In this document: positions 53,805 to 63,812 of the stretch, one piece after another
How positions within the stretch are numbered: position 1 is the stretch's first letter
Layout of the letters: every line of letters begins with the position of its first letter
From: Trinickia dabaoshanensis
GTDB taxonomy: Bacteria > Pseudomonadota > Gammaproteobacteria > Burkholderiales > Burkholderiaceae
Direction of reading: 5' to 3'
Assembly: GCF_002879885.1 (NCBI RefSeq)
Contig: NZ_PNYA01000009.1
Span: 1-64,000 of the forward strand
Length of the DNA: 64,000 bases
Notes under the pieces: generated by a model
The model's database searches: none
What the model saw: the letters and a program-made list of their open reading frames with translations, nothing else
Told to the model about the DNA's origin: nothing
Position numbers and translations under genes: made by a program

Positions 53805-54985
53805 TGGTTCTGCTCGATACCTTGCGCGAAGGACTCGCCGATCTCGACGTGCGCGGGCTGACGCGCCGCCGCCGTGTGGCTGACACGCCTTGCGCGGCGC
53901 ACATGACGGTGGATGGACGCGAGATCGTCGGCTTCGCGAGCAACGACTACCTCGGACTTGCGGCGCATCCGCGGCTCGCCGAAGCCATCGCCGAAGGCGC
54001 GCGCCGCTATGGCTCGGGCAGCGGCGGCTCGCATCTGCTCGGCGGCCACTCGCGCGCCCATGCGGTGCTCGAGGACGAACTCGCCGCGTTCGCGGGCGGT
54101 TTCGTCGATGCGCCGCGCGCGTTGACGTTCTCGACCGGCTACATGTCGAATCTCGCCACCGTGACGGCACTCGCCGGGCGAGGCGCCACCTTGTTCTCCG
54201 ACGCGCTCAATCACGCCTCGCTCATCGACGGCGCCCGGCTGTCGCGCGCCGACGTGCAGATCTATCCGCATGCGGACACCGAGGCACTGGCGGCGATGCT
54301 CGATGCCTCCGACGCGAGCGTGAAAGCGATCGTTACCGATACCGTGTTCAGCATGGACGGAAGCATCGCGCCGCTGGCTCGGCTGGCCGAGTTGGCGGAG
54401 CGGCACGGGGCGTGGCTCATCGTCGACGATGCGCACGGCTTCGGCGTGCTCGGGCCGCAGGGCCGCGGCGCCGTGGCGCAAGCCGCCTTGCGCTCGCCGC
54501 ATCTCGTGTACCTGTGCACGTTCGGCAAAGCGGTCGGCGTGGCCGGCGCCGCCGTGATCGCGCACGAAACGGTCATCGAATGGCTGCTGCAGCGCGCGCG
54601 TCCGTATATTTTCACGACGGCTGCGTCGCCGGCCGACGCGCACGCCGTCTCGGCGAGCCTCGCTCTGATCGCGGGCGACGAAGGGCGGGCGCGCCGGCAG
54701 CATCTACAGGCACTGATCGAGCACACGCGCGAAACGTTGCGCCTCACGCGCTGGCGCCCGATCGATTCGCCAACGGCCGTGCAGCCGCTCGTCATCGGCG
54801 GCAACGAGCAGACGCTGGCCCTGGCAGCGCGGCTCGAGGCCGAAGGATTGTGGGTACCGGCCATCCGTCCGCCTACCGTACCGGTGGATACCTCGCGTCT
54901 GCGCATATCGCTCTCGGCGGGGCACACGTTCGCCGATCTCGAACGGCTGCGCGCCGCGCTCGTTCGAATGGGAGAACTCGCATGA
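53804..54985 (+). CDS. bioF: 8-amino-7-oxononanoate synthase BioF
   Basis: PLP enzyme joining pimeloyl-ACP (or CoA) and alanine. 393 residues. Seen: [50 protein letters not shown], the [10 protein letters not shown] acid, and the PLP Lys in [15 protein letters not shown]. Coupled on both sides (TGATG with bioA, ATGA with bioD). Confidence 0.95.
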   Translation: MVLLDTLREGLADLDVRGLTRRRRVADTPCAAHMTVDGREIVGFASNDYLGLAAHPRLAEAIAEGARRYGSGSGGSHLLGGHSRAHAVLEDELAAFAGGFVDAPRALTFSTGYMSNLATVTALAGRGATLFSDALNHASLIDGARLSRADVQIYPHADTEALAAMLDASDASVKAIVTDTVFSMDGSIAPLARLAELAERHGAWLIVDDAHGFGVLGPQGRGAVAQAALRSPHLVYLCTFGKAVGVAGAAVIAHETVIEWLLQRARPYIFTTAASPADAHAVSASLALIAGDEGRARRQHLQALIEHTRETLRLTRWRPIDSPTAVQPLVIGGNEQTLALAARLEAEGLWVPAIRPPTVPVDTSRLRISLSAGHTFADLERLRAALVRMGELA

Positions 54986-55716
54986 GCGCGCCGCTTTCGC
55001 TTTTCGTCACGGGCACCGATACCGAGATCGGCAAGACGCTCATCTCGTGCGCGCTGCTACGCGGGTTCTCGAAGGCGGGCCTCTCGGCGGCGGCGATGAA
55101 GCCGGTTGCAGCGGGCGCTTACTTCAACGCGGACGACGGACTCTGGCACAACGAGGACGCCGATCAACTCGACGCCGCGGCCGGCGCGTTGCTGCCGCCC
55201 GAAGTACGCACGCCCTATTTGCTCAAAGCCCCCGCCGCGCCGCACATCGTCGCGGCGCAAGAAGGCCGCACGATCGAGATGGCGCCGATCGTCGAATGTC
55301 ATCGCGAAGCGATGCGACGCGCCGACGTCGTCGTCGTGGAGGGGGTGGGCGGCTTTCGCGTACCGCTCGACATGCAGCACGACACGGCCGACCTCGCACG
55401 CGCGCTCGCGTTGCCGGTCGTGCTCGTCGTCGGCGTGCGGCTCGGCTGTATCAATCACGCGCTGCTCACGGCCGAGGCGATCGTCTCGCGCGGCCTGCGC
55501 CTCGCGGGCTGGGTCGCGAACATCGTCGATCCGGCGATGCGCTTCGCCGGCGAAAACGTCGAAACCATAAGTGCCTGGCTCGAGCGCGAACACGGCACAC
55601 CGCTGCTCGGAACGGTGCCGCATCTGGCACCGCCGTCGGCAGAGACGGCGGCGGCGCATTTGGATATCGCCGCGCTATTACGCGCATTACGCGCGCTGCG
55701 CGCGAACACTATTTGA
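54982..55716 (+). CDS. bioD: Dethiobiotin synthetase BioD
   Basis: Closes the ureido ring of dethiobiotin using ATP and CO2. 244 residues. Seen: P-loop [40 protein letters not shown] and GWVANIVDP. Start overlaps the bioF stop by ATGA. Confidence 0.95.
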   Translation: MSAPLSLFVTGTDTEIGKTLISCALLRGFSKAGLSAAAMKPVAAGAYFNADDGLWHNEDADQLDAAAGALLPPEVRTPYLLKAPAAPHIVAAQEGRTIEMAPIVECHREAMRRADVVVVEGVGGFRVPLDMQHDTADLARALALPVVLVVGVRLGCINHALLTAEAIVSRGLRLAGWVANIVDPAMRFAGENVETISAWLEREHGTPLLGTVPHLAPPSAETAAAHLDIAALLRALRALRANTI

Positions 55717-55772
55717 TCGGCCTACCCGGCCTGCCCTTTTCGATTCAATCGATACACAACGGGATCAACGAT

Positions 55773-56831
55773 ATGACCGAAGCTCAAAACGCCCTGCAGC
55801 CCGCCTCCCCGGCCAACGAAACCCAGGCAAGCAACGCGAGCAGCGCTCAACGCTGGCGCGTCGCCGACGTCGTCGCGCTCTATGAACTGCCGTTCAACGA
55901 TCTGCTTTACCGCGCGCAGCAAGTGCATCGCGAGCACTTCAGCGCCAACGAAATTCAACTGTCCACGTTGCTGTCGATCAAGACCGGCGGCTGCGAGGAA
56001 GACTGCAAATACTGCTCGCAATCGTCGCACTACGATACGGGTTTGAAGGCCGAGAAACTGATGGACGTCGAAGCCGTGCTCGACGCGGCCCGCCTCGCGA
56101 AGCAAAGCGGCGCGACGCGTTTTTGCATGGGCGCCGCATGGCGCAGCCCGAAAGAGCGGCACCTCGAACCGATCAAGGACATGATCCGCGGCGTGAAGGC
56201 GATGGGCCTCGAAACGTGCGTGACGCTCGGCATGCTCGAGGACGATCAAGCCAAGGCATTGCGTGAAGCCGGCCTCGATTACTACAACCACAACCTCGAC
56301 ACCTCGCCCGAGTTCTATGGGCAGATCATCTCGACGCGCAGCTATCAGGACCGCCTCGATACGCTCGAGCGCGTGCGCGACGCGGGCATCAACGTATGCA
56401 GCGGCGGCATCATCGGCATGGGCGAATCGCGCCGCGAGCGCGCCGGGCTCATCGCGCAACTCGCGAACATGGACCCGTATCCCGAATCGGTGCCGATCAA
56501 CAATCTCGTCGCGATCGAAGGCACGCCGCTCGGCGAGGTCGAACCGATCGACCCGTTCGAGTTCGTGCGCACGATCGCGGTGGCGCGCATCACGATGCCG
56601 CGCGCCGTGGTCCGCCTCTCGGCCGGACGCCAGCGGCTCGACGACGGGATGCAAGCGCTCTGTTTCCTCGCCGGGGCGAACTCGATGTTCTATGGCGATC
56701 AATTGCTGACGACGGGCAACCCGCAGGCCGATGCCGACCGCAAACTGCTCGAACGCTTGAATATCCGCGCGGGAAGTCCCGAGCCGCGCGAGGCCGCCGA
56801 GTCGTGCTCGGGCGGCTGCGGCGGTCATTGA
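55773..56831 (+). CDS. bioB: Biotin synthase BioB
   Basis: Radical-SAM enzyme inserting sulfur into dethiobiotin. 352 residues. Seen: the SAM cluster [14 protein letters not shown], the second-cluster cysteines in ETCVTLGML and [30 protein letters not shown], and [17 protein letters not shown]. An Ala/Asn-rich N-terminal segment and a Cys-rich tail (SCSGGCGGH) extend it. The stretch before the ATG at 55773 has no strong ribosome binding site. Last gene of bioA-bioF-bioD-bioB. Confidence 0.96.
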   Translation: MTEAQNALQPASPANETQASNASSAQRWRVADVVALYELPFNDLLYRAQQVHREHFSANEIQLSTLLSIKTGGCEEDCKYCSQSSHYDTGLKAEKLMDVEAVLDAARLAKQSGATRFCMGAAWRSPKERHLEPIKDMIRGVKAMGLETCVTLGMLEDDQAKALREAGLDYYNHNLDTSPEFYGQIISTRSYQDRLDTLERVRDAGINVCSGGIIGMGESRRERAGLIAQLANMDPYPESVPINNLVAIEGTPLGEVEPIDPFEFVRTIAVARITMPRAVVRLSAGRQRLDDGMQALCFLAGANSMFYGDQLLTTGNPQADADRKLLERLNIRAGSPEPREAAESCSGGCGGH

Positions 56832-56906
56832 AGCGAGACGAGAGGCGGCGTTCAGCGAGGGCCGCCGCGCGCGCCCCCGTATGCCGCCTCGTATATCGAT
56901 CGATCG

Positions 56907-57332
56907 CTACGCTGCATCGTCGGCGAAGCGGATCACGCGCAGCCGGCTTGCCGCTTGCGCGTTCGTACCGTCCGCGGCAAGGTACTCGTGCGGCCGGCCG
57001 ATGTCCACGCGCGACACGTATCGGCCATCGCCCGTCTTCAACGTCATCAGCGTCGGGTCCTTCTCGTCGATTTGGTAGCTGAACGCGGTCCATTCGCTCT
57101 CGCGCGCGGTGATCAAGCCCTCCACATGCGGCGTCGCCGGATCGGGGGCCACCGCCCAGTATCGCTGCGTGGACGCGTTGTACAACGTGACGGTGTCGTC
57201 GCCGGGCCCCCAGCCCGCTCGATGCTTACACGTCGCATCCGCCTGTTCGTTCTTGATCGTCAAGTCGCCGAAACTGTTGGTACAGACGAAGCGCCCGTTT
57301 TCGGTCATGAGATAAACCGTCTCGATAGTCAT
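56907..57332 (-). CDS. Small beta-trefoil/fascin-like protein
   Basis: 141 residues, no signal peptide. Seen: three short repeats of the type ENGRFVCTNSFGDLTIKNEQADATCKHR, NASTQRYWAVAPDPATPHVEGLITARES and GDGRYVSRVDIGRPHEYLAADGT, each of about 40 residues and ending in a loop, which is the beta-trefoil pattern of fascin-like and actin-crosslinking domains. The ATG at 57332 is preferred to a start at 57491. It is divergent from the phospholipase C gene. Could bind a carbohydrate or protein; function unknown. Confidence 0.68.
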   Translation of the reverse strand: MTIETVYLMTENGRFVCTNSFGDLTIKNEQADATCKHRAGWGPGDDTVTLYNASTQRYWAVAPDPATPHVEGLITARESEWTAFSYQIDEKDPTLMTLKTGDGRYVSRVDIGRPHEYLAADGTNAQAASRLRVIRFADDAA

Positions 57333-57558
57333 ATGCCGTTTCTCCGATAGAGCGTGATGCACGCCAAGGCCCGGCGCAATCGGGCCAGGCCCGTGGCGTG
57401 CGCCGCGGCGCGCCGCCCGCTTTATCGCATGTACGGACCGGTCTAGCGCCGCGTCCCCGTAATTTCGGACGGTCGCGCGTGGGCCGCTCACGCTCGTCGT
57501 CCGCGCGCCGAGTCACAATTTCTTCTTATCGTTTGGCCACACTGTCCGGCGCAATGCC

Positions 57559-59802
57559 GTGCATCGCGCGTGGCCGTGCCCTATCCAGACGAAACGTCCG
57601 CCGGCCGAGCGCGGTCGAACGCCCCGCACCCCCTCTAACGAACAAGCCGCCAAGAACCAGGAGAGAAACCCGACGACTTCGAATAGCCGCCGCCGTTTCC
57701 TGCAATCGATGGCCCAGTCGGCGGGCGCCGCCGCCGCGATGACGATCTTTCCCGAATCGATTCGCCGCGCGCTCGCGATCCCGGCCGCCTCGCGCACGGG
57801 CACGATCCGCGACGTGGAGCACGTCGTCGTCTTCATGCAGGAAAACCGCTCGTTCGATCATTACTTCGGGCACCTCGCCGGCGTGCGGGGCTACAACGAC
57901 CGGTTTCCGATCCCGTTGCCGAGCGGCGCGCCCGTCTGGCAACAGCCCTCGAAGGAAAACCCCGCGCAACCGGTGCCACCGTTTCACCTGAATACGCAAA
58001 CGACGAGCGCCCAATGCGTCGGCGCGCTCGATCACTCCTGGTATGCCACGCAAGCCGCGATCGACGCGGGCCGCTATGACCAATGGCCGGCCAACAAGAC
58101 CGACCTGACGATGGGCTACTACCTGCGCGGCGACATCCCGTTCCATTACGCGCTGGCCGATGCCTTCACCGTCTGCGACAACTATTTCTGCTCCATTCCT
58201 TGCGCGACGCACCCGAATCGCTCGTACTTGATGACGGGCACCATCGATCCGACGGGCACGATGGGCGGACCGCTGCTGGACAACAACGATTACGTGGACG
58301 GCGATCTGCCGCCCGCCTATCAACTGCTGTCGTGGACGACGTTTCCCGAGCGTCTACAGGCAGCGGGGATTTCGTGGCAGGTTTATCAGCAAGGGCTCAC
58401 CTGGAAGGATCCGCTGAACGGCAACTACGGCACGAACATCCTGATGAACTTCGCGCAGTACATCAACGCGCCGGAGGGCTCGCCGTTGCAGCAGCGCGCG
58501 ATGACGGTACGCTCGCTCGATCAGCTCAAGGCCGATGTGCTCGCGAATAATCTCCCGCAGGTATCGTGGCTGCTGCCGCCCGCGGCCTATTCGGAGCATC
58601 CGAAGTACACGCCCGCGTATGGCGCCGAATACACCTCGCAGATCCTCGACGCGCTGACGGCCAACCCCGAGGTATGGAGCAAGACCGTCCTGTTCATCAT
58701 GTACGACGAGAACGACGGCTACTTCGACCATATCGTGCCGCCCCAACCGCCGACCTCGCGCGCACAAGGCCTCTCCACCGTGACGACGGACGGCGAGATT
58801 CACAACGTCGTGAACCCGGGGCGAGGCGGGCACTTCACCGCCGACAACCTGCCCTATGGTCTCGGACCGCGCGTGCCGATGACGATCGTCTCGCCTTGGA
58901 CGAAGGGCGGCTACGTATGCTCGCAGGTGTTCGATCACACGTCGGTCATCTGCTTCATCGAGGCGCGCTTCGGCGTTCGAGAATCGAACATCACGCCGTG
59001 GCGCCGCGCCGTCTGCGGCGATTTGACTTCGGCGTTCGATTTCCGCCATCCCGACGCGACGATGCCGCCGCTGCCCGACACGAGCAACTACAAGTCGATC
59101 GCCGACAACCAATGCTCGACGCTGCCGGCGCCGAGCGTACCGGCGACGCCCGGCACGATCGATCCGCAAGAGCCCGGCGTGCGCCGCGCTCGTGCGCTGC
59201 CCTACGAGTTGCATGTAAACGGCCACGTGCATGCGGACGAAGCGAAATTCGCGCTCGATTTGATCAACACCGGAGAACAAGGCGCGCACTTTTACGTCTA
59301 CGCGAAAAACCGCCAGGACGGGCCGTGGCGCTACACGGTCGAAGCGCATAAGTCGTTGCGCGAGACGTTCGATCTGAGCGTGACGAACGGCGCCTACGCG
59401 TTCATCGTGCACGGTCCGAACGGCTTCGTGCGCGAATTCAATGGGGCCGTCGGTGCGCGCGACGCTCGCCGGGAAGGCGTGGCCCTCGATATCGAGGTCA
59501 AGACCGGCTATGACGTCGCGAACGGTCATCTGTATTTGCGCTTCGTGAATCGCGGGTATGAGCATGCGCGTTTGTCGGTCATCGACAACGCCTACGGCGC
59601 ATCGCCGCGGCACATCGAGTTGGCGCCGTATGGCGAACACGAAGCCTGCTGGCGCCTAGCCGAAAGCCATCATTGGTACGACCTGACGGTCGAGGCGAGC
59701 GAAGGCGGGGCGTTCATGCGGCGCATCGCGGGCCACATCGAAACGGGACGCTCGAGCTTCACCGACCCGGCGGCAGTCGCGCCGGTGACGACGTTCGGTT
59801 GA
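57559..59802 (+). CDS. Tat-exported phosphocholine-type phospholipase C
   Basis: Extracellular lipase cleaving phospholipid headgroups; up to 747 residues. Seen: twin-arginine signal SRRRFLQSMAQSAGAAAAM, catalytic-domain motifs VFMQENRSFDHYFGHLAGVRGYNDRF, CATHPNRSYLMTGTIDP, LFIMYDENDGYFDHIVPP and SPWTKGGYVCSQVFDHTSV, then two C-terminal beta domains of the PLC type (PYELHVNGHVHAD..., and KTGYDVANGHLYLRFVNRG). The reported GTG start gives a 38-residue basic preamble; the expected start just after AGGAGA at 57659 carries ACG (57673), not ATG. From there the protein has 709 residues. See findings. Confidence 0.9.
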   Translation: MHRAWPCPIQTKRPPAERGRTPRTPSNEQAAKNQERNPTTSNSRRRFLQSMAQSAGAAAAMTIFPESIRRALAIPAASRTGTIRDVEHVVVFMQENRSFDHYFGHLAGVRGYNDRFPIPLPSGAPVWQQPSKENPAQPVPPFHLNTQTTSAQCVGALDHSWYATQAAIDAGRYDQWPANKTDLTMGYYLRGDIPFHYALADAFTVCDNYFCSIPCATHPNRSYLMTGTIDPTGTMGGPLLDNNDYVDGDLPPAYQLLSWTTFPERLQAAGISWQVYQQGLTWKDPLNGNYGTNILMNFAQYINAPEGSPLQQRAMTVRSLDQLKADVLANNLPQVSWLLPPAAYSEHPKYTPAYGAEYTSQILDALTANPEVWSKTVLFIMYDENDGYFDHIVPPQPPTSRAQGLSTVTTDGEIHNVVNPGRGGHFTADNLPYGLGPRVPMTIVSPWTKGGYVCSQVFDHTSVICFIEARFGVRESNITPWRRAVCGDLTSAFDFRHPDATMPPLPDTSNYKSIADNQCSTLPAPSVPATPGTIDPQEPGVRRARALPYELHVNGHVHADEAKFALDLINTGEQGAHFYVYAKNRQDGPWRYTVEAHKSLRETFDLSVTNGAYAFIVHGPNGFVREFNGAVGARDARREGVALDIEVKTGYDVANGHLYLRFVNRGYEHARLSVIDNAYGASPRHIELAPYGEHEACWRLAESHHWYDLTVEASEGGAFMRRIAGHIETGRSSFTDPAAVAPVTTFG

Positions 59803-59927
59803 TCGACTTCATGCAAGGCAGCCGGATCGGCTAGCCGTCTCGCTTCGCGATCGCGGTGAGCGGGCCATTGCCGCCCGCCGCGCTTGCGCCTTTGCTATCG
59901 GGCGAGCGCATCCATCGCCGCGGACCG

Positions 59928-59933
59928 TAAAAT
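59928..59933 (+). promoter_or_regulatory. -10-like TAAAAT upstream of ghrA
   Basis: TAAAAT lies 54 bases before the ghrA ATG in a GC-rich context, a plausible -10 hexamer. No -35 is recognisable. Confidence 0.35.
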
Positions 59934-59986
59934 GACGCCCATTCTCGGTCGATCGGAGCCGCGCCGCGTCGCGCGGCCGCCATTGC

Positions 59987-60943
59987 ATGAACGTCCTCTT
60001 GTATACCCCGCGTGCCGACGAGGCGCCCGATTGGATCGCGTCGCTCGAGCGCGCGTTGCCCGGCGCCGGCGTGCGCCTGTGGTCGCCCGGCGATACGGCC
60101 GATGCCGATTACGCCGTCCTGTGGCGCCCGCCGGCCGAGTTGCTCGCCGGGCGAACCAGCCTGCGCGCGATCTTCGCACTCGGCGCCGGCGTGGACGCGC
60201 TGCTCGCGCTCGAGCGGCACGCGCCCGGCACGTTGCCGGCCGGCGTCCCGCTCGTACGACTCGAGGATGCCGGCATGGCCGAACAGATGGCCGAATACGC
60301 GGTGCACGCCGCGCTGCGCTACTTGCGCCGGTTCGACGAATATGAACTCGCGCAGCGCGAGCGCACCGGCGCCGCACCGTGGCACGCACTCGAGCCGCAT
60401 CCGCGCGAATCGTTCCACATCGGCGTGCTCGGCCTCGGGATGCTCGGCGCACACGTCGCGAAAACGCTCGCCTCGCTCGGGTTGTCCGTTCGCGGTTACA
60501 GCCGCGGCAAGAAAACGCTCGAAGGCGTCGCCACCTTCGCGGGCGAAAGCGCTCTTCCCGCATTCCTCGACGGCCTGAAGCTCGTGATCAATCTCTTGCC
60601 GAGCACGCCCGATACGGACGGCATCCTGAATCGCGATTTGTTCGACGCGCTCGCGCACGGCGCGTATCTCGTCAACCTCGCTCGCGGCGCCCATCTCGTC
60701 GAAGCCGATCTCATGGCCGCACTCGACTCGGGCCGGCTCGCGGCGGCCACGTTGGATGTCTTCGCCCAAGAACCGCTTTCCGCCGAGCACCCGTTCTGGC
60801 GCATGCCGCGCGTGACGATCACGCCGCACATTTCCGCGCTCACCCTGCGCGAACCGGCGGTGCGGCAAATTGCGCGTAAGATTGAAGCACTCGCACGCGG
60901 CGAGGCGATCGGCGGAATCGTCGACCTCCACCGCGGCTACTGA
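59987..60943 (+). CDS. ghrA: Glyoxylate/hydroxypyruvate reductase A
   Basis: 318-residue D-2-hydroxyacid dehydrogenase of the GhrA group. Seen: FALGAGVDALL, the dinucleotide motif GVLGLGMLGAHVAKTLASLG, NLLPSTPDTDGILN, LVNLARGAHLVEADLMAAL with the catalytic Arg, TLDVFAQEPL with Glu, and TPHISALT with His. Reduces glyoxylate and hydroxypyruvate. Stand-alone between phospholipase C and HMG-CoA lyase genes. Confidence 0.92.
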   Translation: MNVLLYTPRADEAPDWIASLERALPGAGVRLWSPGDTADADYAVLWRPPAELLAGRTSLRAIFALGAGVDALLALERHAPGTLPAGVPLVRLEDAGMAEQMAEYAVHAALRYLRRFDEYELAQRERTGAAPWHALEPHPRESFHIGVLGLGMLGAHVAKTLASLGLSVRGYSRGKKTLEGVATFAGESALPAFLDGLKLVINLLPSTPDTDGILNRDLFDALAHGAYLVNLARGAHLVEADLMAALDSGRLAAATLDVFAQEPLSAEHPFWRMPRVTITPHISALTLREPAVRQIARKIEALARGEAIGGIVDLHRGY

Positions 60944-61048
60944 ACACGCAAACCGGCGGCTCGCGGCTCGGCGCATGGACGCGCTCGATGCCCGAGCCGA
61001 TTCGTCTTTGTTTAGCATTCCAAACGAATAGCATCGAGGAGACAGTCC

Positions 61049-61972
61049 ATGTCTTTGCCCCACGCAGTCAAGATCGTCGAAGTCGGCCCGCGCGACGGGT
61101 TGCAAAACGAGAAGGAGTTCGTGCCGACCGAGATCAAGATCGATCTCGTGAACCGGCTCTCGGCGGCGGGCTTCCGCAATATCGAAGCGGCATCGTTCGT
61201 CTCGCCCAAGTGGGTGCCGCAGATGGCCGACGGCGCGCAAGTCATGGCCGGTATCGAGCGCCGGCCAGGGACGATCTATTCGGTGCTGACGCCGAACATG
61301 AAGGGCTTCGACGGCGCGCTGGCCGCGCAAGCCGATGAGATCGTCATCTTCGGCGCGGCGAGCGAAGCGTTCTCGCAGAAGAACATCAACTGCACCATCG
61401 CCGAAAGCATCGCACGCTTCGAGCCCGTCGCCCGGGCGGCGAAGGAAAGCGGGTTGCGCGTGCGCGGCAGCATCTCTTGCGCGCTCGGTTGCCCCTATCA
61501 AGGCGAAGTGCCCGTGCCGGCGGTCGTGGACGTCGTGCAGCGCATGGCCGCGCTCGGCTGCGATGAAATCGACATCGCCGATACGATCGGCGTCGGTACG
61601 CCGGGGCGCACGCGCGAAGTCTTCGCGGCCGTGACGAAGGTGTTCCCGCGCGAGCGGCTATCCGGCCATTTCCACGACACCTACGGACAGGCGCTCGCGA
61701 ACATCTACGCCGCGCTGCTCGAGGGTATCGAGATCTATCACGCGTCCGTCGCCGGGCTCGGCGGCTGCCCGTATGCGAAGGGCGCGACGGGCAACGTCGC
61801 AACGGAGGACGTGCTTTATCTCATGAATGGCCTCGGTATCGAAACGGGGATCGACCTGGATGCCGTGGTGAGCATCGGCGATTTCATTTCGAAGGCGGTC
61901 GGTCGCGCGAACGTCTCGCGCGCGGGTCGTGCCTTGCTCGCCAAAGCGGCCAATGCCGCATGCGCCTCGTAA
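61049..61972 (+). CDS. Hydroxymethylglutaryl-CoA lyase
   Basis: Cleaves HMG-CoA to acetoacetate and acetyl-CoA, last step of leucine breakdown; 307 residues. Seen: VEVGPRDGLQNEKEFVPTEIKIDLVNRL, the FVSPKWVPQMAD segment, GHFHDTYGQALANIYAALL, and the family signature VAGLGGCPYAKGATGNVATEDVLYL. GGAGACAGTCC precedes the ATG. Often in the liu cluster; here it is separate, but a LiuR-like gene lies 17 kb away. Confidence 0.95.
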   Translation: MSLPHAVKIVEVGPRDGLQNEKEFVPTEIKIDLVNRLSAAGFRNIEAASFVSPKWVPQMADGAQVMAGIERRPGTIYSVLTPNMKGFDGALAAQADEIVIFGAASEAFSQKNINCTIAESIARFEPVARAAKESGLRVRGSISCALGCPYQGEVPVPAVVDVVQRMAALGCDEIDIADTIGVGTPGRTREVFAAVTKVFPRERLSGHFHDTYGQALANIYAALLEGIEIYHASVAGLGGCPYAKGATGNVATEDVLYLMNGLGIETGIDLDAVVSIGDFISKAVGRANVSRAGRALLAKAANAACAS

Positions 61973-61999
61973 ATCGGATCACGCGGGAAAGAACACCGG

Positions 62000-62542
62000 A
62001 TGGAGCATTCTGAGTTGAGATCGACGAACCTTCCCGATGCGGCCGATGCGTCCGAGCCGCTCGTCGCGCTGCCCGAGTCGGCGCAGCGCGTGGCGTTGCT
62101 GCTGCGCGAATGCGGTCACGAAAAGCCCGTCGTCATGCTGCCGCAAACGGGCAAGACATCGGCCGAGGCCGCGGCCGGGCTCGGGTGTTCGGTCGCGCAA
62201 ATCGCGAAGTCGATCCTGTTTCGCCGCCGCGACGACGACGCGCCCGTGCTCGTCGTGGCGAGCGGCGCCAATCGCGTGGATGAGGAAAAGGTCGCGCGGC
62301 ACGTCGGCGGCATTGCGCGCGCCGATGCTAAATTCGTCCGAGAAAAGACGGGCTATGCGATCGGCGGCGTCTGCCCGATCGGTCACCTGACCGCGCCGGT
62401 CACGCTGATCGATTCGGATCTACTGCAACTCGACAGCTTGTGGGCCGCGGCCGGTCACCCGCACGCGGTATTCAACTTGTCGCCGCAAGAGCTGATCGCG
62501 CTGACGGGCGCGCCCGTCGTGGACGTCGCGCTGCGCGCCTAG
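62000..62542 (+). CDS. YbaK/EbsC family aminoacyl-tRNA deacylase-like protein
   Basis: 180 residues. Seen: KTSAEAAAGLGCSVAQIAKSILFRR, VLVVASGANRVDEEKVARHVGGIARADAKFVREKTGYAIGGVCPIGH and VTLIDSDLLQLDSLWAAAGHPHAVFNLSPQELIALTGA, which is the YbaK/ProXp editing fold with the catalytic Lys in AKSILFR. It would hydrolyse mischarged tRNA. Which amino acid it edits cannot be told. Confidence 0.9.
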   Translation: MEHSELRSTNLPDAADASEPLVALPESAQRVALLLRECGHEKPVVMLPQTGKTSAEAAAGLGCSVAQIAKSILFRRRDDDAPVLVVASGANRVDEEKVARHVGGIARADAKFVREKTGYAIGGVCPIGHLTAPVTLIDSDLLQLDSLWAAAGHPHAVFNLSPQELIALTGAPVVDVALRA

Positions 62543-62550
62543 GCCGCCGG

Positions 62551-62604
62551 CACCCCGAGGGGTGCACAAAAAAAGAAAGCCGTTCATCATCGAGGACGAA
62601 CGGC
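62551..62604 (-). terminator. Terminator between ybaK-like and DMT genes
   Basis: On the minus strand GCCGTTC (62598-62604) pairs with GAACGGC (62579-62585) and is followed by a T-rich run (62578-62567), ending the transporter transcript. A separate tight hairpin CACCCC-GA-GGGGTG (62551-62564) adjoins it. Confidence 0.8.
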
Positions 62605-62699
62605 GCAATTTCCGACGTGATCAGCGTCAGTTGTCATCATACCGATGTGAGCCGGCGCAACGCATCGGTGATTTCCCTGCGAATCGGCGACAGCGGCCC

Positions 62700-63632
62700 T
62701 CAGTCGCACTGCGCGCCGCCGCATGCGGCCGGGGCCCGAACGCGCCGCGGCATGACGCGCCAGCCGAAATTCACCCCGGCGGCGGCCAGCAGAATCAACG
62801 CAGCGCCGGCGAGTTGCACCCATGCGAGGGTCTGTCCGAATGCGAACCGGTCGCAGACGATGGCGACGATCGGATAGATGAACGAAAGCGCGGCCGTCAT
62901 CGACGTCGGCAACTTCTGAATCGCGCCGTAGAGCAGGATATAGACGATGCCCGTATGGACTACCCCGATCGTGCCTAGATCGGCCCAGGGCAGAAAGGTG
63001 GTCGGCAGCGCGCGGTAATTCACGAAAGGTGCGAGCAGCAGCACGCCGAGGGTGACCTGAATCAATGCGATCAATTGCGCGGGCGTACCTTTGAGCCGCT
63101 TCGTGATGATCGACGATACGGCGTAGAAAAACGCGGCCCCGAGCGCATAGCCGATGCCTTCGAGATACTGCCCGGGCACGGCGAGTACCGCGGGCTGCAC
63201 CTTCACGACGAGCATGAGCCCGATGAAGGCCACACCGAGCCACGCGGCCGTCGAAGCCGTGATGCGTTCGCGGAACACGACGACGCCGAGCGCAACGAGC
63301 ATGAACGGTTGCGTGTTGTAGGCCACGGTCGCCATCGAGATCGACGCCCGCGAGTACGCGGCGAACAGCAGGACCCAATTGGCGACGATCGCCGCGCCGC
63401 CCACCGCCGCCAGCCCGAGCGTGCGCCAGGTCAACATTTCCTTGCGGATGATGCCCAACGCCAGGCAAATCGCCAAGAGCGTGGGCGCGCCTAGGGCGCA
63501 GCGCACGAAAACGACGTTTTGCGGCGATTGCCCGGACGCCACCACGAGCCATCCGATCGTGCCCGAGATCAACATCGCGGCGATCATCTCGAGCGCGCCG
63601 CGCCGGATTTCCTTGCCTGTTTGGTTAGCCAT
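62700..63632 (-). CDS. DMT/EamA family transporter
   Basis: 310-residue drug/metabolite transporter-type membrane protein with ten predicted helices and two EamA repeats. Seen: MIAAMLISGTIGWLVVASG, FVRCALGAPTLLAICLALG, YNTQPFMLVALGVVVFRERIT, YALGAAFFYAVSSIITKRL, ILLYGAIQKLPTSMTAALSFIYPIVAI, then a basic tail. Divergent from the Lrp/AsnC gene, so probably controlled by it, as amino-acid exporters often are. Substrate not inferable. Confidence 0.9.
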   Translation of the reverse strand: MANQTGKEIRRGALEMIAAMLISGTIGWLVVASGQSPQNVVFVRCALGAPTLLAICLALGIIRKEMLTWRTLGLAAVGGAAIVANWVLLFAAYSRASISMATVAYNTQPFMLVALGVVVFRERITASTAAWLGVAFIGLMLVVKVQPAVLAVPGQYLEGIGYALGAAFFYAVSSIITKRLKGTPAQLIALIQVTLGVLLLAPFVNYRALPTTFLPWADLGTIGVVHTGIVYILLYGAIQKLPTSMTAALSFIYPIVAIVCDRFAFGQTLAWVQLAGAALILLAAAGVNFGWRVMPRRVRAPAACGGAQCD

Positions 63633-63712
63633 GAATGCACCTCGTCGGGTGGAAGCGACTGCGTCCCCCTCACCTTCTTCCTGCCTGCCTCGGCAACCGG
63701 GGACGCACCGAA

Positions 63713-63772
63713 AGTCTAAGATCGATGCAAATCAGTCTAACGATTTGACGCTGCGGAAAACATAGATAAACT
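63713..63772 (+). promoter_or_regulatory. Candidate Lrp operator and promoter
   Basis: AGTCTAA at 63713 and 63734 are 21 bases apart (two helical turns); CAAATC-N8-GATTTG (63728-63747) is a perfect inverted repeat enclosing the second copy. TTGACG (63745-63750) and TAAACT (63767-63772) with a 16-base spacer form a promoter for the lrp gene that overlaps the repeat. Position between divergent genes suggests autoregulation. Confidence 0.55.
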
Positions 63773-63812
63773 TAGGCCGAATACCCATTCTCTCTTCGAA
63801 ACGAAGGCTGAA

